Source: Schizochytrium sp. TIO01 (Eukaryota; Sar; Bigyra; Thraustochytrida; Thraustochytriidae). Taken from it: 64,000 bases of DNA. The position numbers and the translations under genes were made by a program. The DNA lies in contig SMSO01000031.1 in assembly GCA_004764695.1 (NCBI GenBank), positions 4,449,048-4,513,047 of the forward strand, written 5' to 3'. The notes under the pieces are model-generated. The model did no database searches and was not told the origin of the DNA. It saw only the letters and a list, made by a program, of their open reading frames with translations. Position 1 is the first letter of the stretch, and every line of letters starts with the position of its first letter. Positions 53,683-64,000 of this stretch are shown here, in pieces.

Positions 53683-54864
53683 TCATTGCGTAAGATATCC
53701 TTTGCGTATCCTTTTTCTTGCTGCTTGGTAAAGCTGTGCTCCATCTAAAGGGGTAATTGGGAATAAGTTTGTTTGAGCAACAGCGAAATTAAGCGTTGTA
53801 AAAATTCGGATAGCAGAATAAAGTATTTCAAAGCTGTGTAGTATGATAGAATTACCAGTACGAAGCTCGCGCGCAGTAGTTGCCGCAAAAAAGTACCACC
53901 ACCATTCTGCCTCACTTATTTGCTGTATTTTCACGTTGCGGAGTGAGTTTCCCAAAGTTTCACGATCGTAAAAGTGTACATGTGCAGCCCCTGCTTCCCA
54001 TATCAAATTTATATTCGAGCATGTCGGCATGAGCTCGGCATTATTCTCTCGAGACCATATTCGCAAGTTATTATTCGTCATTGTATCTGGAATTCTCCAT
54101 TGGTCTCGTGATGGTAAAGAGTAATACAGATGCTCCAAAGTCCTATGAAAACTCTCAACACTTGAAGTATTGTAGCCATTGATGCTTGATAACATCATCC
54201 CAGGCACTAGCCCTGCATCTCGAAGTGCTCCTTGGGAAGGCATAACTGTCAAAATCAGCCCCCCAATAGAAGGCATTGTTGGCACAACATTATGAAGGTA
54301 AGAAAGAAAGCACAGAAGGCACATAACAGCAACTAGGTTATGCCAGATTCCCGCCAAAATTACAACCACTTGTTGTGGGAAGCATGCTTGCTCAAAAGCC
54401 CTCTGTTCAAGCAGAGTCTCAGCTCGCCATAATGTAGTAAATCTCAAGCGAGGTTTTAGGCCGATCGCGTACGCAGCAAGCCAGTGGCCGGTCTCACTGA
54501 AGAAGTAAGCTATGTTAGAGGTCCGGAGGAGAGTGCCAATGAGAACATGTGCATTTCCAACTTACTGTATAGTCAATGTCAATCCTGCAGATATCACGGT
54601 TTGACAAACAACACTTAACACTGAATATGAGTCTTGAAGAAAATCCCAGCACTCGCTCGGGCTCAGAAGCAGAGTCCAAAGAACCTGTAGACTTTGCTTA
54701 AAAGGTAACGCAAGCTGCGTTGATGCTTCTTCTGTGAGATCAGGCAGGTGGTCACCTCTGAGAAAGCCCCAGGCGCGGTGAACTTCCGCCTGAATACAAA
54801 CCAACGCAAACACGAGAGTGAGGAGTGCACCTACACTATACCATACATAAAGAACCCATCTCAT
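53683..54864 (-). CDS. Site-2 protease homologue (two exons)
   Basis: Exons 54864-54566 and 54496-53683 give 370 residues. The protein is a membrane-embedded zinc metalloprotease of the S2P (MBTPS2) family, which cleaves transmembrane segments of membrane-bound regulators. Exon 1 carries two membrane helices. The splice makes TIHETGHWLAAYAIG, so residues 100-104 are HExxH, the zinc site. Further landmarks are AGIWHN (the conserved IWHN of eukaryotic S2P), a PDZ-like segment (GGLILTVMPSQGALRDAGLVPGMML has the family spacing) and FPITPLDGAQ, where the Asp is the third zinc ligand (about residue 351). The PDZ region is followed by a diverged insert. The protein ends only about 18 residues after LDG, without the last membrane helix of human S2P, so a further 3' exon may be missed. 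Confidence 0.9.
54497..54565 (-). other. Spliceosomal intron, S2P gene (69 nt, phase 2)
   Basis: The donor is GTAAGT and the acceptor CTTCTTCAG, with a CTAAC branch-site-like word about 20 bases before the acceptor. The intron splits the codon of the first zinc-ligand histidine. Retention gives CAG then TAA, so translation stops before the active site. Confidence 0.93.
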
Positions 54865-56098
54865 GGAAAGAGGTCAAGACAGAGGCAGGATCTCTGGTTA
54901 GAGTTTGCGTCACAGTTGATTGAAGTAGGTACGTACTTCCCAGCTTGGTATGTTCCCTACATTCCCAACCTCTAAAGCGGTCTATGATTAAATAGACCTC
55001 TTATCAGTTCTGGAGGTGATACAGGACGCCAAGCAATACTGTAGCCAGCTTTCTGTTAAAGCTGACAGACTTTGAAGGTGGGAGAGCACTATTAAATAGG
55101 GAGAGCTATCCCGTTCAATTCGAAAAGCGTAATATCTTTTGATGTATGAAATTGATAGATTTTTAAAGAAGAAATACGAGACGGTAGAAAAGGTTGTGAA
55201 TTATCACGTTGGCCATGGTCATGAACTGAGTGCATGGTACTTGAATCCCAATTGGATTAGTTGAATGGGCTAGATTGATGCACCTGGTTGGCCTCGGTAT
55301 ATCTGGAAATCGATTGACAATGCAAATCCTTTTCCGACAGATTTTGCGATGTTCTCCCGCAGGTTTGAAAACTTCAAAGGCCTTGGCCTCTACAAAGGAT
55401 TTTTCTTACAGGAGGCATAATCATTCTCAGTCATGGTCCAAGATTTTCGAAAATTTCATTGCATATGGTAATGTTGCAATGAAATCGGGACTCTCTGTGG
55501 TTGTTCTTGAACTTCTTTGTTGTTGGTCCACCACCGACTCGCATTTACTTGTCCGTGAGGCCTACTTAATTTGGTGTTTCTTGTGCAAAAGTAATAAGCA
55601 GCGCATCAGAACTACGTGTGGTGCAGCATAATGAGGCTTATGCTATTTGGAGACTTCGGCCAGCAAGTCAAAAACGTAAAAGAAGAAAAAGGTTGACATA
55701 AAACAGATCGAATTTTGGGTTGGTTTATACTATTGTGCTTAAAGTGCTATTAACCATAAAGAGATTTGTGTAAAGTAAGAGGCGCGCATCGCCGATTGAT
55801 TTTAATGTATAGAGTACTATCCACAGTTCCTTCCGCCAAAGTTGGGCCTTTCAGGACTAGGTATGGGTCCAAATTTTGCGGAGGAATCGCGCTCGCCAGC
55901 CGTAATGCCCCAGTCGATTCATTCGAGGACGGCAATAGACTGTTGTAAAAATTGCCTCAAAGCTGAGTGTTGAGAATGTGTATATGTTCCTGATGCAAAA
56001 GGAGTTGTTATGAGCGCGAGAACGTCACAAAGGTTTGCGTGCTAGCAATCACAACTGTGATTGACTGGCACATGCATGTGTAATGAGACGCCATTGAA
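54865..56098. other. Spacer upstream of S2P
   Basis: This is 1.23 kb with no convincing gene. Short open frames on both strands (55275-55631, 55750-55948) have no family features. It contains the S2P promoter. Confidence 0.5.
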
Positions 56099-56749
56099 TT
56101 AGGCAATTGTCACAGCGGACTTCTTTGCCGGAACCTCAGAAGGCATGTTGTTCGACAATGAGTCGAAGGAGAAGATCTTGGAGAGGTCCGGTGCGCCGTG
56201 GTGGTGGACGTGATCGAGGAGGGTGTTCCAGATGAGGTTAGCAAAGGCCACGAAGGTCACACGGAAGTTAACTGGGATAACAGTGAAAGTGAAGATGTTG
56301 ACGGGGACCCAAACGCAAAGAAGACTCTGCATGATGGTAGGGAATTGCTCGCGCAGGGTGGCAAGCGACTCAGTGACAGTGCTTCCTTCAACGGCGCCGG
56401 TCCACAGAAAGAAGGTGGGCAAGTAGAGGAACGGGGAGTGGCCAAAGTTATCCATGATACTGCTGGCAATGCCCTCACCCATGCGGTGCTTCTTAATCCT
56501 GGCCGGGATGATACGCGGATACATTTCGAAGACCTTGAACTGAATGCGCGAGTAAAATGCACTGAAGGTGACCATGCTGAGGAATCGCTTCTGGTCAAAA
56601 TCCTTGAGGGATTTGCCCTCCACGCCGAACTGGCAAATTGCGTCACCTGCCGCTCCGAGCAGGCCTGCGGTGACTGCGTTTGTGACAATGGGACGTTCCG
56701 TCAAGAGACGGTCGTACCGGGAGAGACCCATACGTATTGCTGACATCAT
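56099..56749 (-). CDS. Mpv17/PMP22 family membrane protein
   Basis: A 216-residue protein of the Mpv17/PMP22/Sym1 family, small four-helix proteins of the mitochondrial inner or peroxisomal membrane, proposed to form channels. Family features are RYDRLLTERPIVTNAVTAG at the N terminus, LLGAAGDAICQ (the GD.x.Q block), DQKRFLSMVTFSAF, and the C-terminal block WVPVNIFTFTVIPVNFRV, equivalent to the W.P.Q..NF..VP..R signature with V for Q at one position, then IWNTLLDHVHH. Length is typical (about 170-220). Codons are strongly biased to C or G at the third position, suggesting high expression. Two ATGs lie at 56749 and 56746; either could start. Confidence 0.9.
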   Translation of the reverse strand: MMSAIRMGLSRYDRLLTERPIVTNAVTAGLLGAAGDAICQFGVEGKSLKDFDQKRFLSMVTFSAFYSRIQFKVFEMYPRIIPARIKKHRMGEGIASSIMDNFGHSPFLYLPTFFLWTGAVEGSTVTESLATLREQFPTIMQSLLCVWVPVNIFTFTVIPVNFRVTFVAFANLIWNTLLDHVHHHGAPDLSKIFSFDSLSNNMPSEVPAKKSAVTIA

Positions 56750-57049
56750 CGTGCTGGCTGCTTCTGTGACGGGTTTAACGTTGATCCGAAACGTGATGAC
56801 TTTCTCGTGCCAAAGTACTAGCTATCGCTGCTCTCCGTAAGCAACAGTAGCAGCAGTCTTACTTGACCTGAGAAGCAAGTAGTAGTAGTGCTTGTTGTTG
56901 TTGTTGTAGTAGCTTGGCTCTGCGAATCAGCTGCTCGTACCTGAGAGCAGAGTTGCTAACTTTCTATCGCGTCTTGCTGGCTATCGCTCGCTTTCGCGTT
57001 TGGGGTTTGCTGGGCGCCCAAGTTCGGGGTTTGCTCGCGCCGCATTCTT

Positions 57050-57360
57050 TCCCATTTCTCTTTCTTTCTCTTTTCTCTTTTCACTTTGTTAATTTTTCTT
57101 TCTTTCTTTTCTTCTTTCTCTCTTCCTCTCTCCGCTCACTTCCCTCTCTGCCTTTTCATTTCTTCTTTCCTTGCTTCCTTCTTTTCAAACTCAAAGCTAC
57201 TTTCATCTCCAATTCTTTTAGTTTCATTGTTTTCATCGTAAAACATTCTCTTTACCTCCTTCCTCCCTCACAGTCCTTTCCGTCATTTTTGGCCATCATA
57301 CAAATCCAAAGTGCTGCGGTGGACCTCCTCCCGTTCCAGCCCCCCCAGAGTGACGCCTTT
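57050..57360 (+). repeat. Pyrimidine-rich tract
   Basis: Strongly C/T-rich sequence on the plus strand lies 300 bases upstream of the minus-strand Mpv17 gene. It resembles the tracts at 16.1 and 43.1 kb. Confidence 0.85.
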
Positions 57361-57556
57361 CCCCTGTCCCATTCATCTCCTATTTTTAAAAACTAAAATA
57401 AAATTTAAACAAATATTTTATTTTATTTATTTATTTTACGAATACATATAAATTAAAAAATAGTTATATTTTCGAAGACCTCATCGCTTCGATCGACCAT
57501 TTCGAACGAAGTCGAGCTTTGTCTATCGAAGCCGAGCGGTCGTCGCTGCGAGCGGC

Positions 57557-57668
57557 CATTCTGACTGCTGCGGCTGCTGCTGCTGCTGCTGCTGCTGGCG
57601 CCGGCCTGCCTGCCCCTCGACTCCGATCTTCGCTTCTCGCTACTGGTCCCTCCTCCTCCTCCTCCTCC
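57557..57668 (+). repeat. CTG and CCT trinucleotide repeats
   Basis: A CTG array (about 57563-57597) and a CCT array (about 57646-57668) lie in non-coding sequence. Confidence 0.85.
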
Positions 57669-57856
57669 TTCCTGGTTCTCCTTCGCTGCGAATGAAATGA
57701 GCGCTTCGCTGACGACGATCTGAGAACGCAAGATTGCGCCTGGTCGCGGGCGGGCTCTCTCTATATCTCTCTCCTGCCTGCCTGGCTGCGGGTGCCGGCG
57801 CAGGGCCAGGGCGGGCCAGGGAGCGGGCAGGCTCTCGACGCCGCGGTCCCTTTCCT

Positions 57857-58070
57857 TGCTTGCTTGCTTGCTTGCTGCGCGAGAGGGCTCGGGCGCGAGA
57901 ACATCGCCGTCGATGGAGAAGGAGCGAAGATGAGGCATCGATCGATAACTCATTCACTCACTCACTCAAAAGGAAACATCGCTGCGTCTTCGAAAAACTT
58001 CTTTCATTCTTTTCATTTGGTGGAAAGTGTTTTACTATGATGATGTTTTATTATTATTATTATTATTATT
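57857..58070 (+). repeat. CTTG, CACT and ATT repeats
   Basis: CTTG units (about 57857-57875), CACT units (about 57950-57966) and ATT units (about 58047-58070) lie close together. Confidence 0.8.
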
Positions 58071-59663
58071 GATTAAAAGTTTTGCAGATTAGAAAATACC
58101 AGGTGCCAAAGAGAGAGAGAGAGGCCTGCCTTTTTGTAGAGAAGCGACTCGGATAGCGAAAGATGTTAGTTATATGGAGGCTTGAGGCGGGTATGTATAG
58201 GGCGAAGCAGGAGCAGAGAGGCTCCGACAGTGGTGGATCCTTTTGTTAGAGGCGGCTCGCTGGAGGAAATGATTTCTGCGATGAAAGAACTGATACGGAA
58301 ACACTCGCAATGAAGCTTGCTCTTCAGCAACTGATACAAATCTGATGGCGGGCGGTCAGGCTCACTTCGATAAGCTTCCACCTCTTAATAAGTCACCACT
58401 TTGCTTTTTATTTTATTTTATTTATTAAAAAATATTATTTTTTAAGTAGGCGCGAAAACAAAAAATAAATAATAAATGTAAAACATAGGGTTTGAGAGAA
58501 CATACACAGACGTTTCTCGATGGTCCTGACTACCAAGTCAATAGCCACGAGCATAGCTCCATCTCAGCCTCCTCCTCCTTCTCCTAGCACTGATTGCTAC
58601 TTCGACCGAGCAGCTTCCATCCCCGTTATATTCTACACTCGACATGGAACAACCAAAGTACTAGCCTAGTATCGCTGCTTTCGGTGACAACTTCTTTGTT
58701 TCTCCATGCTTATTTCTCACTTTTCTATTATTCAGGTATTCGCAATTCTTATTTGATTCATTGATGTTTTTAGAAAAACCCAGACCTAGTCATAGATCGA
58801 TCAATAGATAGGTGGTGCATAGATAGAACTGGATGGATGCCCAAATCGAAACCTGGAGCAAAGAAAACCGAGGGAACACAGGAAATCTCAATCATGCACT
58901 GGGTCCTGGTACATATGGAAACGGATTTTCCTTCTTCTTGACAAATACCAGTTCCTCGATCACTCCTATAGTTCTTCCCATTTAGCGCCTACCAGTGCAG
59001 CCTCCAAGGTACAGTGGAAACCGCCTCCCAAGGCTTCTCCACCTCTACCTCCATAGACCTACCCCCGTGGGGTATAGTACACCCCAGTGTCAAGCGTTCG
59101 CGGCCGCCTCGCTGCACCTTTAACCCCCTTTACCTACATACTCTATACAATCAATGGTGACTTGAGGGTCCCTTTCCACACCGTCATTAACTGCCCCCTT
59201 GGGTGGGGAAACTCGACGGAACTGGGGTGTATTAGAGGTGTCCAAAGAAGCACCCCGGAATTCCACAAGAACTGACGCCCTGTCTCGTGCACTGCACCAC
59301 CCTCTCTGTACCTGTCCCACATTCTGGGCCACTTTCGAGGGGTAGGTTTCCCCTAGGCTTTCCGTAAGCCTCCGCGGAGGAAGGGCGGAGCAGGAAGGAC
59401 CTGGCGAGAAAGAGGGATAAGCAGAGAACGCAAACTTTGCCTTCCATACGGCGCAACGAGGGCCTCGCTAAACTCGTATGAAAGTCTGGGGCGCAAGCTG
59501 GCGGGCACGTGCGAAGGTGGCGGCTTGGCAGAAGTTTCTTGGCGAGAGGAAGGCGGCGGGGCTCATACTACCACAAGCGGCGGCGCGGCAGGACTTGTAT
59601 GTGAACCTGCGGAGCACCAAGTCGAGCTTGCTTGCGCCAAAGCGGCGGCGACCTCGACGGCGA

Positions 59664-59750
59664 ATGGATGAATGAATGAATGAATGAATTGCCTGCGGAT
59701 TTTGCTCCGTCGGCCTCGGGGCTCCAGGTAATTAATTAATTAATTAATTC
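59664..59750 (+). repeat. GAAT and TTAA tetranucleotide repeats
   Basis: GAAT units (about 59664-59689) and a self-complementary TTAA array (about 59730-59750) lie 40 bases apart. Confidence 0.85.
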
Positions 59751-60883
59751 ACCTCGGGATTCGCGCTGCGTGCGCAAGAATCTGCAGGAACCCGGTTCCA
59801 CTCTGCGCTGCGATACGGGCGCGAGCTTCGAAGCTTGCCTGGCATTATTGCGCGGCGGCGATGATTGAGGGAGACTTACTTGGTCTTCTGGCTCAGGTAT
59901 TATTACATAGAGGGAAGAACTCCAAGTGTCGCCAAATAGAACACTTGCCATGATGAGGCTATATCTGTCCCATTCGTGGTCCTCCAGTACTTGAAGAAAT
60001 GGAACGCGAGACGCTGGCTACTTCGATGACTGTGAAGAAGAATAAACGATGTTTTCTCGCTTTCTTTCTTTATAAGGGTAAACACGTATGTCTTGTGATC
60101 AATTTATTAATTAGTTTATTACTATTATTAATTGTTTTATTTTAATTGATTAAATTAAAAGTGAAAACTGTAGTCTTCATGAAAAAGCACAGCAGTGGAG
60201 CGGCTCGCGGTAGGCAGGCTCTTGGCTTTGCGTGTACGCACCGTGGAAAGTGAGCGCAAGATGAGGCGAGCCGCGAGACCAGCACGACTCAAGTGCGCGA
60301 AGGAGTGAATAGTTCGACTGAGAGCAGGCCTCGAGACACTCTTTTAGATGACACCTTGTACTCTCGCAGAACTTGGTTTTTGTCAGGCCTCCGCTTTTGT
60401 TAAACGCTAGGCCATTTTTCTTTTAAAGTAAAGTTAGATTAATCAATTTATTTCTTTCATCTTAAAGCAGAAAAGGTTTCGAGTAAGCACACAGCCTACC
60501 TTGAGAATGCGAAGGCACGTACGTACCTCTGCCATGACAGAAATGCCTTCGACAAATGGGCCCCTGCCATGACGAAGACACGCAGACACCTCAGGAAGCA
60601 GGCTGGTAGGGTTTCTCCGCTCGGCTTCGTCTCGTTGCTCATATATTAGAGCGAACTCGGAACACAAGTGGTGTGGTGCACTGCATCATTTGCTCGCAGA
60701 ATTTTGCGCAGCCGAACGTTGTTGGAGAATGAATCTAACTGCAATCAATCGACGATGAACAAAGAAAGAAAGAGCAAACAGCGTACATACATCATAAAAC
60801 CTTTTATTTAAGAAATTAAATAATAATAATAAAATTAAGAAATGTGTTACTATTACTACTTGAATGAAGGAATAAACAAAGGA

Positions 60884-60903
60884 ATGAATGAATGAATGAA
60901 TGA
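60884..60903 (+). repeat. GAAT tetranucleotide repeat
   Basis: A short GAAT array, the same unit as seen at 18.5, 19.4 and 59.7 kb. Confidence 0.8.
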
Positions 60904-63001
60904 TGAAGGAAAGAATCGCAGACAGAAAGGCCAAGCGTATCCTAATATTCCTTGGTCAGCTTGTCCTCCAGCACGCATGTCTGCGTACTTCTATGCATTT
61001 ATTTTGCGGTTTTAGTTGCTTGGCTGACTGACCGTTGTCTCTCGCTCGAAAGTTGCAACCACAGGGCAAACAGGTTCTCATTTGAGGGTGTTGAAATTGA
61101 TGCAATCTTGAACGGATCGTTGACGCCTCATTTACTATAGTAGTATTACTATCTCTCTTCAGATGTTATGACATTCTATAGGCAGGTAGGAGACTAGCTA
61201 CCTAGATATAATTTCTTTTAGTACTCTTTGTAGAGTTTTAAATTAGTTATTTAAATATGAAAAATACCAGAGTCCTAAGAGAGAACAGAAAGACGCCTTA
61301 GGTCCCACAGTAAGATAGATGAAAACAGGGTTTTTAGAGCTTGGGTTCCTGAAAGTAACTATTTGTTGCTTTGGAGTGGTGGCATGATAAGGACTACTAC
61401 GTATTGCAAATAGAACCAATAAAGAGGAAACTCGAGCGAAAGTAGGAGAGAAACGCTCACTAGGCTGTTGCTTGACTCAAAGGCCATTCCCGAGAGCCTT
61501 CAGGAGGAGGGCCAAATCATATCGTGCACTGATTAACTAACTTGGTAGCTAGCTATTGTTTGGTTGCGAAGAGGAGAAAACTTGTCTTCGTTTTACATTG
61601 AGTTTTGGGGAAATTCAAGACAAAAGGCCCATCAATGGCCTCTCTAAAACTCAAGAACCGGTGCGATGCGAAGAAAGTAAGATTGCAGCCGTCGTAACTT
61701 TTAGAAGCACCTGGGCACGTACTGCACATCAAAAGAGTGCTCTCCAACACAATATTGAGATTTTTTAGAATTTGATGCCTCACATGCTCGACTACTGCTT
61801 GGTTAAGGAAGAAGTTGGGAGTAAATCGCAATCAGAAGACGTGCTTGTGTGTTTGATCAATCATGGAAGACATCAAACAGTCGCAAATTATATAGGCATT
61901 GCTTAGGCATGGCCACTAAGATGCATAACATTTGCGCATGAGATCGTCCCAACTGAAAAGCCCATTAACTTAGTAAGACCCCGTACAGCTTACAATGACA
62001 CTTCTATAAAGACTTGAACCGCTTTGTTGAAAACTACTACTAGTACCAGTTTGGTTCTTTAATATATCGACTTGGATCGTTCACATTGCGGAGAAATCAT
62101 CTGGTTGCCAACGCAATGGTGGTGGTCCACTCGTAGGAATCTACACTTATTCGTTTTTATCATTAAATTGAACTCGGAAACCCATGTTTTGCTCTAAAGG
62201 AGTAGTACGCACTCGTATTCTGCGACTGGGCGTGTGTACATCTAACGACGTGATAGACCCGGTCAAACAATTTTAGAATTGATCAATCACTCGACGTCTT
62301 CCTCGAGTCGATCATCATTCTAAATATTCTAAGAAGTATATTGAAATGAAACAATATCGGTGTACCCTTTCGTTCCTACGATGTCTACATGGAATGATGC
62401 CCAGCCCGACACGAAAAGTATTCGCAATACAGCCGTGGTTCTATGATGTACTTGGCCGTCGCAGCATACTTTATCATAATGAACATGAATAAATACAAAG
62501 CGTGCGCCACCTCCTTGTGTGCTTTCCTTCTTGCCACTATCTAAAGCACATTTTACCCTTCCGTCCAGGTAGGCTTTGATAATATAGGGGCACGATATTT
62601 ATAAGATCGCAAGGCAAAAACCTTCAAAACCTTCGCAAGCTTAATTGATCAAACTAATTCCATAAACCATTAACCAGTAGCAGGCGGTAAAAGGTGCCTG
62701 CTTGACCCTTTACGTCAATTGTTTTCATGCGGTCATCACTATGATCTGAATTTTAGTTGCTCGATTCGAATCATGTCCATTAGTATCGTAATAAATAGAG
62801 ATCACTTAACTTTCCAGGTAGTGTTGGCTACAACTACCATCTCTTTATGCTCCTTTCCCTTGCTCTGCAGGAGTACATACAAGTTTAGGTGGAATTCAGG
62901 AGCGTCCCGCTCTTCGCAAACCTTGGACTTCCGCTGGTCGCAAACCCTTTTGGGAGGTAGTCCCTCTTTCTATATACCTTTTTCAATAGAAGAGCCTATG
63001 C

Positions 63002-63021
63002 GCTACCTACTTCCAGGTAGC
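63002..63021. other. Perfect 7-bp-stem hairpin GCTACCT/AGGTAGC
   Basis: GCTACCT (63002-63008), a 6-base spacer and AGGTAGC (63015-63021). The same ACCT/AGGT words recur as inverted pairs in the other islands (see findings). Confidence 0.7.
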
Positions 63022-64000
63022 ACTTGGGTTTTCCATGCTTGTAGTAACAGAAGCGTCTTCCATGTTAGTTACATACACAAATAGATAGACAGACCGTTTC
63101 CTTTTGACAATAGTATTTTATTTAATTTTAAAAAAAAAGTAATAATTAATAATAACTTCGTGAATAATAATAAATGAGCAAGTGAGTAGTGAGTGAAGAG
63201 AAAAGCTATTCGCTAAAATCCTCCAATTCGCTCCTTATGTTTGACATCTCCGCAGAGTTTGATGTTCTGGGGTACAAGTCAATTCGTCCGCTTCTTACTC
63301 ATGAGATCGCATTAGGAACCCGACTGTCTTTCTCGAACTCCTAACTCAATAGGTAGTCAGTCATTCATCGGGTTCTTGAAGAAATAAGTGGTTACGACGG
63401 GATGAATTTATCAAAATGGTCAGTGCTTTGCTTGAACTAAGGCTCCCAGAACTCGCATTGTCAGGAAACAGCTAAGAACAACAACCCAAAATGCAGCCTA
63501 CCTGGAGACTCAATATATCTCTGAGATCCCACGATGGTCATCATCTCAAGATAACTCTAGAGCCTAGTGGAGACTCAAGTGTTCTCTAAAGATCAACGAT
63601 GGTCATCTTCATTCAGGCTGTTCTTTGTGTTCTTTTTGTTCTCTCCGTTCTATTGCCACGCGGCAACCGCAGTTGTTCGTAGACGCAAAGAACTGCTCGT
63701 GGACGAGACGAGTTTGCGGTCCTAGCCACGTGCAGCTTGCGTCGCACGATTCGAGGGACGACTTGTGCCCGCTGAGGCCTCCCTCGCTCGCACAGGTGGG
63801 TGGGCACCTGTCGGTAGCTAGCTCCAGAGCAAGGCTGCGCTGCGTTGCGCAGCTTTGGGAGTCGAGCGGTGCTGATTACAAGTTGGCCTTGTTCTCATTG
63901 AGAACTAGAACGAGAATCATTGAAGAGAGAAGAAAGAAAAGTACGCGGAATTCCTATCGTACCAGCCATTAAGCAAGTACTACTCATACGGCGCGCCCTA

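Larger units (their letters stand above)
56750..64000. other. Gene-poor island 3
   Basis: This is 7.25 kb to the window end without a recognisable gene. It holds a pyrimidine-rich tract at 57.05-57.36 kb, CTG, CCT, CTTG and ATT arrays, GAAT and TTAA arrays near 59.7 kb, and AT-rich stretches. Open frames are short and repeat-derived. Confidence 0.6.

Noticed and set aside
56198-56743. 181-codon open frame antisense to the Mpv17-like gene
   Set aside because: The opposite strand has a family-typical protein of full length; the antisense frame is a codon-bias shadow.
1-64000. tRNA, rRNA, CRISPR, transposase or reverse-transcriptase genes
   Set aside because: I saw no T-arm/anticodon arrangement, rRNA core, direct-repeat/spacer array or RT/transposase motif. 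A tRNAscan, Rfam and RepeatMasker run would be decisive.

Overview
This window is nuclear DNA of a unicellular eukaryote. Several genes carry GT-AG introns, and the products include GARP-complex, Golgi-type, intramembrane-protease and RING-ligase families. Genes are long, compact and intron-poor: I find three convincing introns in fourteen genes, each towards the 5' half of its gene. Lineage clues point to a stramenopile: a secreted N-terminal motif, IYLHNPRGSNNR, that I recall from stramenopile proteins, polyQ/polyN regulators, and a GH92 mannosidase beside an AMT transporter. A thraustochytrid/labyrinthulomycete is my best guess, at moderate confidence and without any database search. Codon use is standard.

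Layout. (1) 1-15.4 kb is gene-dense: the 3' part of a DHKTD1-like 2-oxoacid dehydrogenase E1 (+), VPS53 (+), a disordered EF-hand protein (-), a Golgi-type GH92 alpha-mannosidase (+), and a polyQ/polyN SANT-like nuclear protein (-). (2) 15.4-23.3 kb is a gene-poor island full of tetranucleotide repeats, including about 300 bp of uninterrupted GTTT repeat, a long pyrimidine tract and a 60-bp minisatellite. (3) 23.3-33.4 kb holds a BRCT plus Myb-like protein (-), a zinc-independent MDR reductase (+), an AMT ammonium transporter with one intron (+), and a RING-H2 ligase with a C-terminal SAP-like segment (+). (4) 33.4-36.4 kb is AT-rich with no recognisable gene. (5) 36.4-43.0 kb holds a secreted/TM/SH3 protein with one intron (+), a three-RRM nucleolin-like protein (+), and an F-box-like plus RCC1-repeat protein (-). 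(6) 43.0-50.2 kb is a second gene-poor island. (7) 50.2-56.7 kb holds a purple acid phosphatase (-), a site-2-protease homologue whose HExxH motif is completed by splicing (-), and an Mpv17/PMP22 membrane protein (-). (8) 56.7-64.0 kb is a third gene-poor island.

The genes do not form one pathway. Themes are housekeeping and membrane traffic (VPS53, GH92 mannosidase, S2P), nitrogen and phosphate acquisition (AMT, purple acid phosphatase), mitochondrial/peroxisomal metabolism (E1, MDR reductase, Mpv17) and nuclear regulation (polyQ-SANT, BRCT-Myb, RRM, RING, RCC1). Three genes (E1, polyQ-SANT, RING) are broken by a single surplus base in or beside a short homopolymer. This looks more like assembly error than decay, but it needs checking. 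The most interesting objects are the orphan ectodomain-TM-SH3 protein, the repeated 14-residue motif in the RING protein, the spliced S2P active site, and the altered first pore-histidine region of the AMT.
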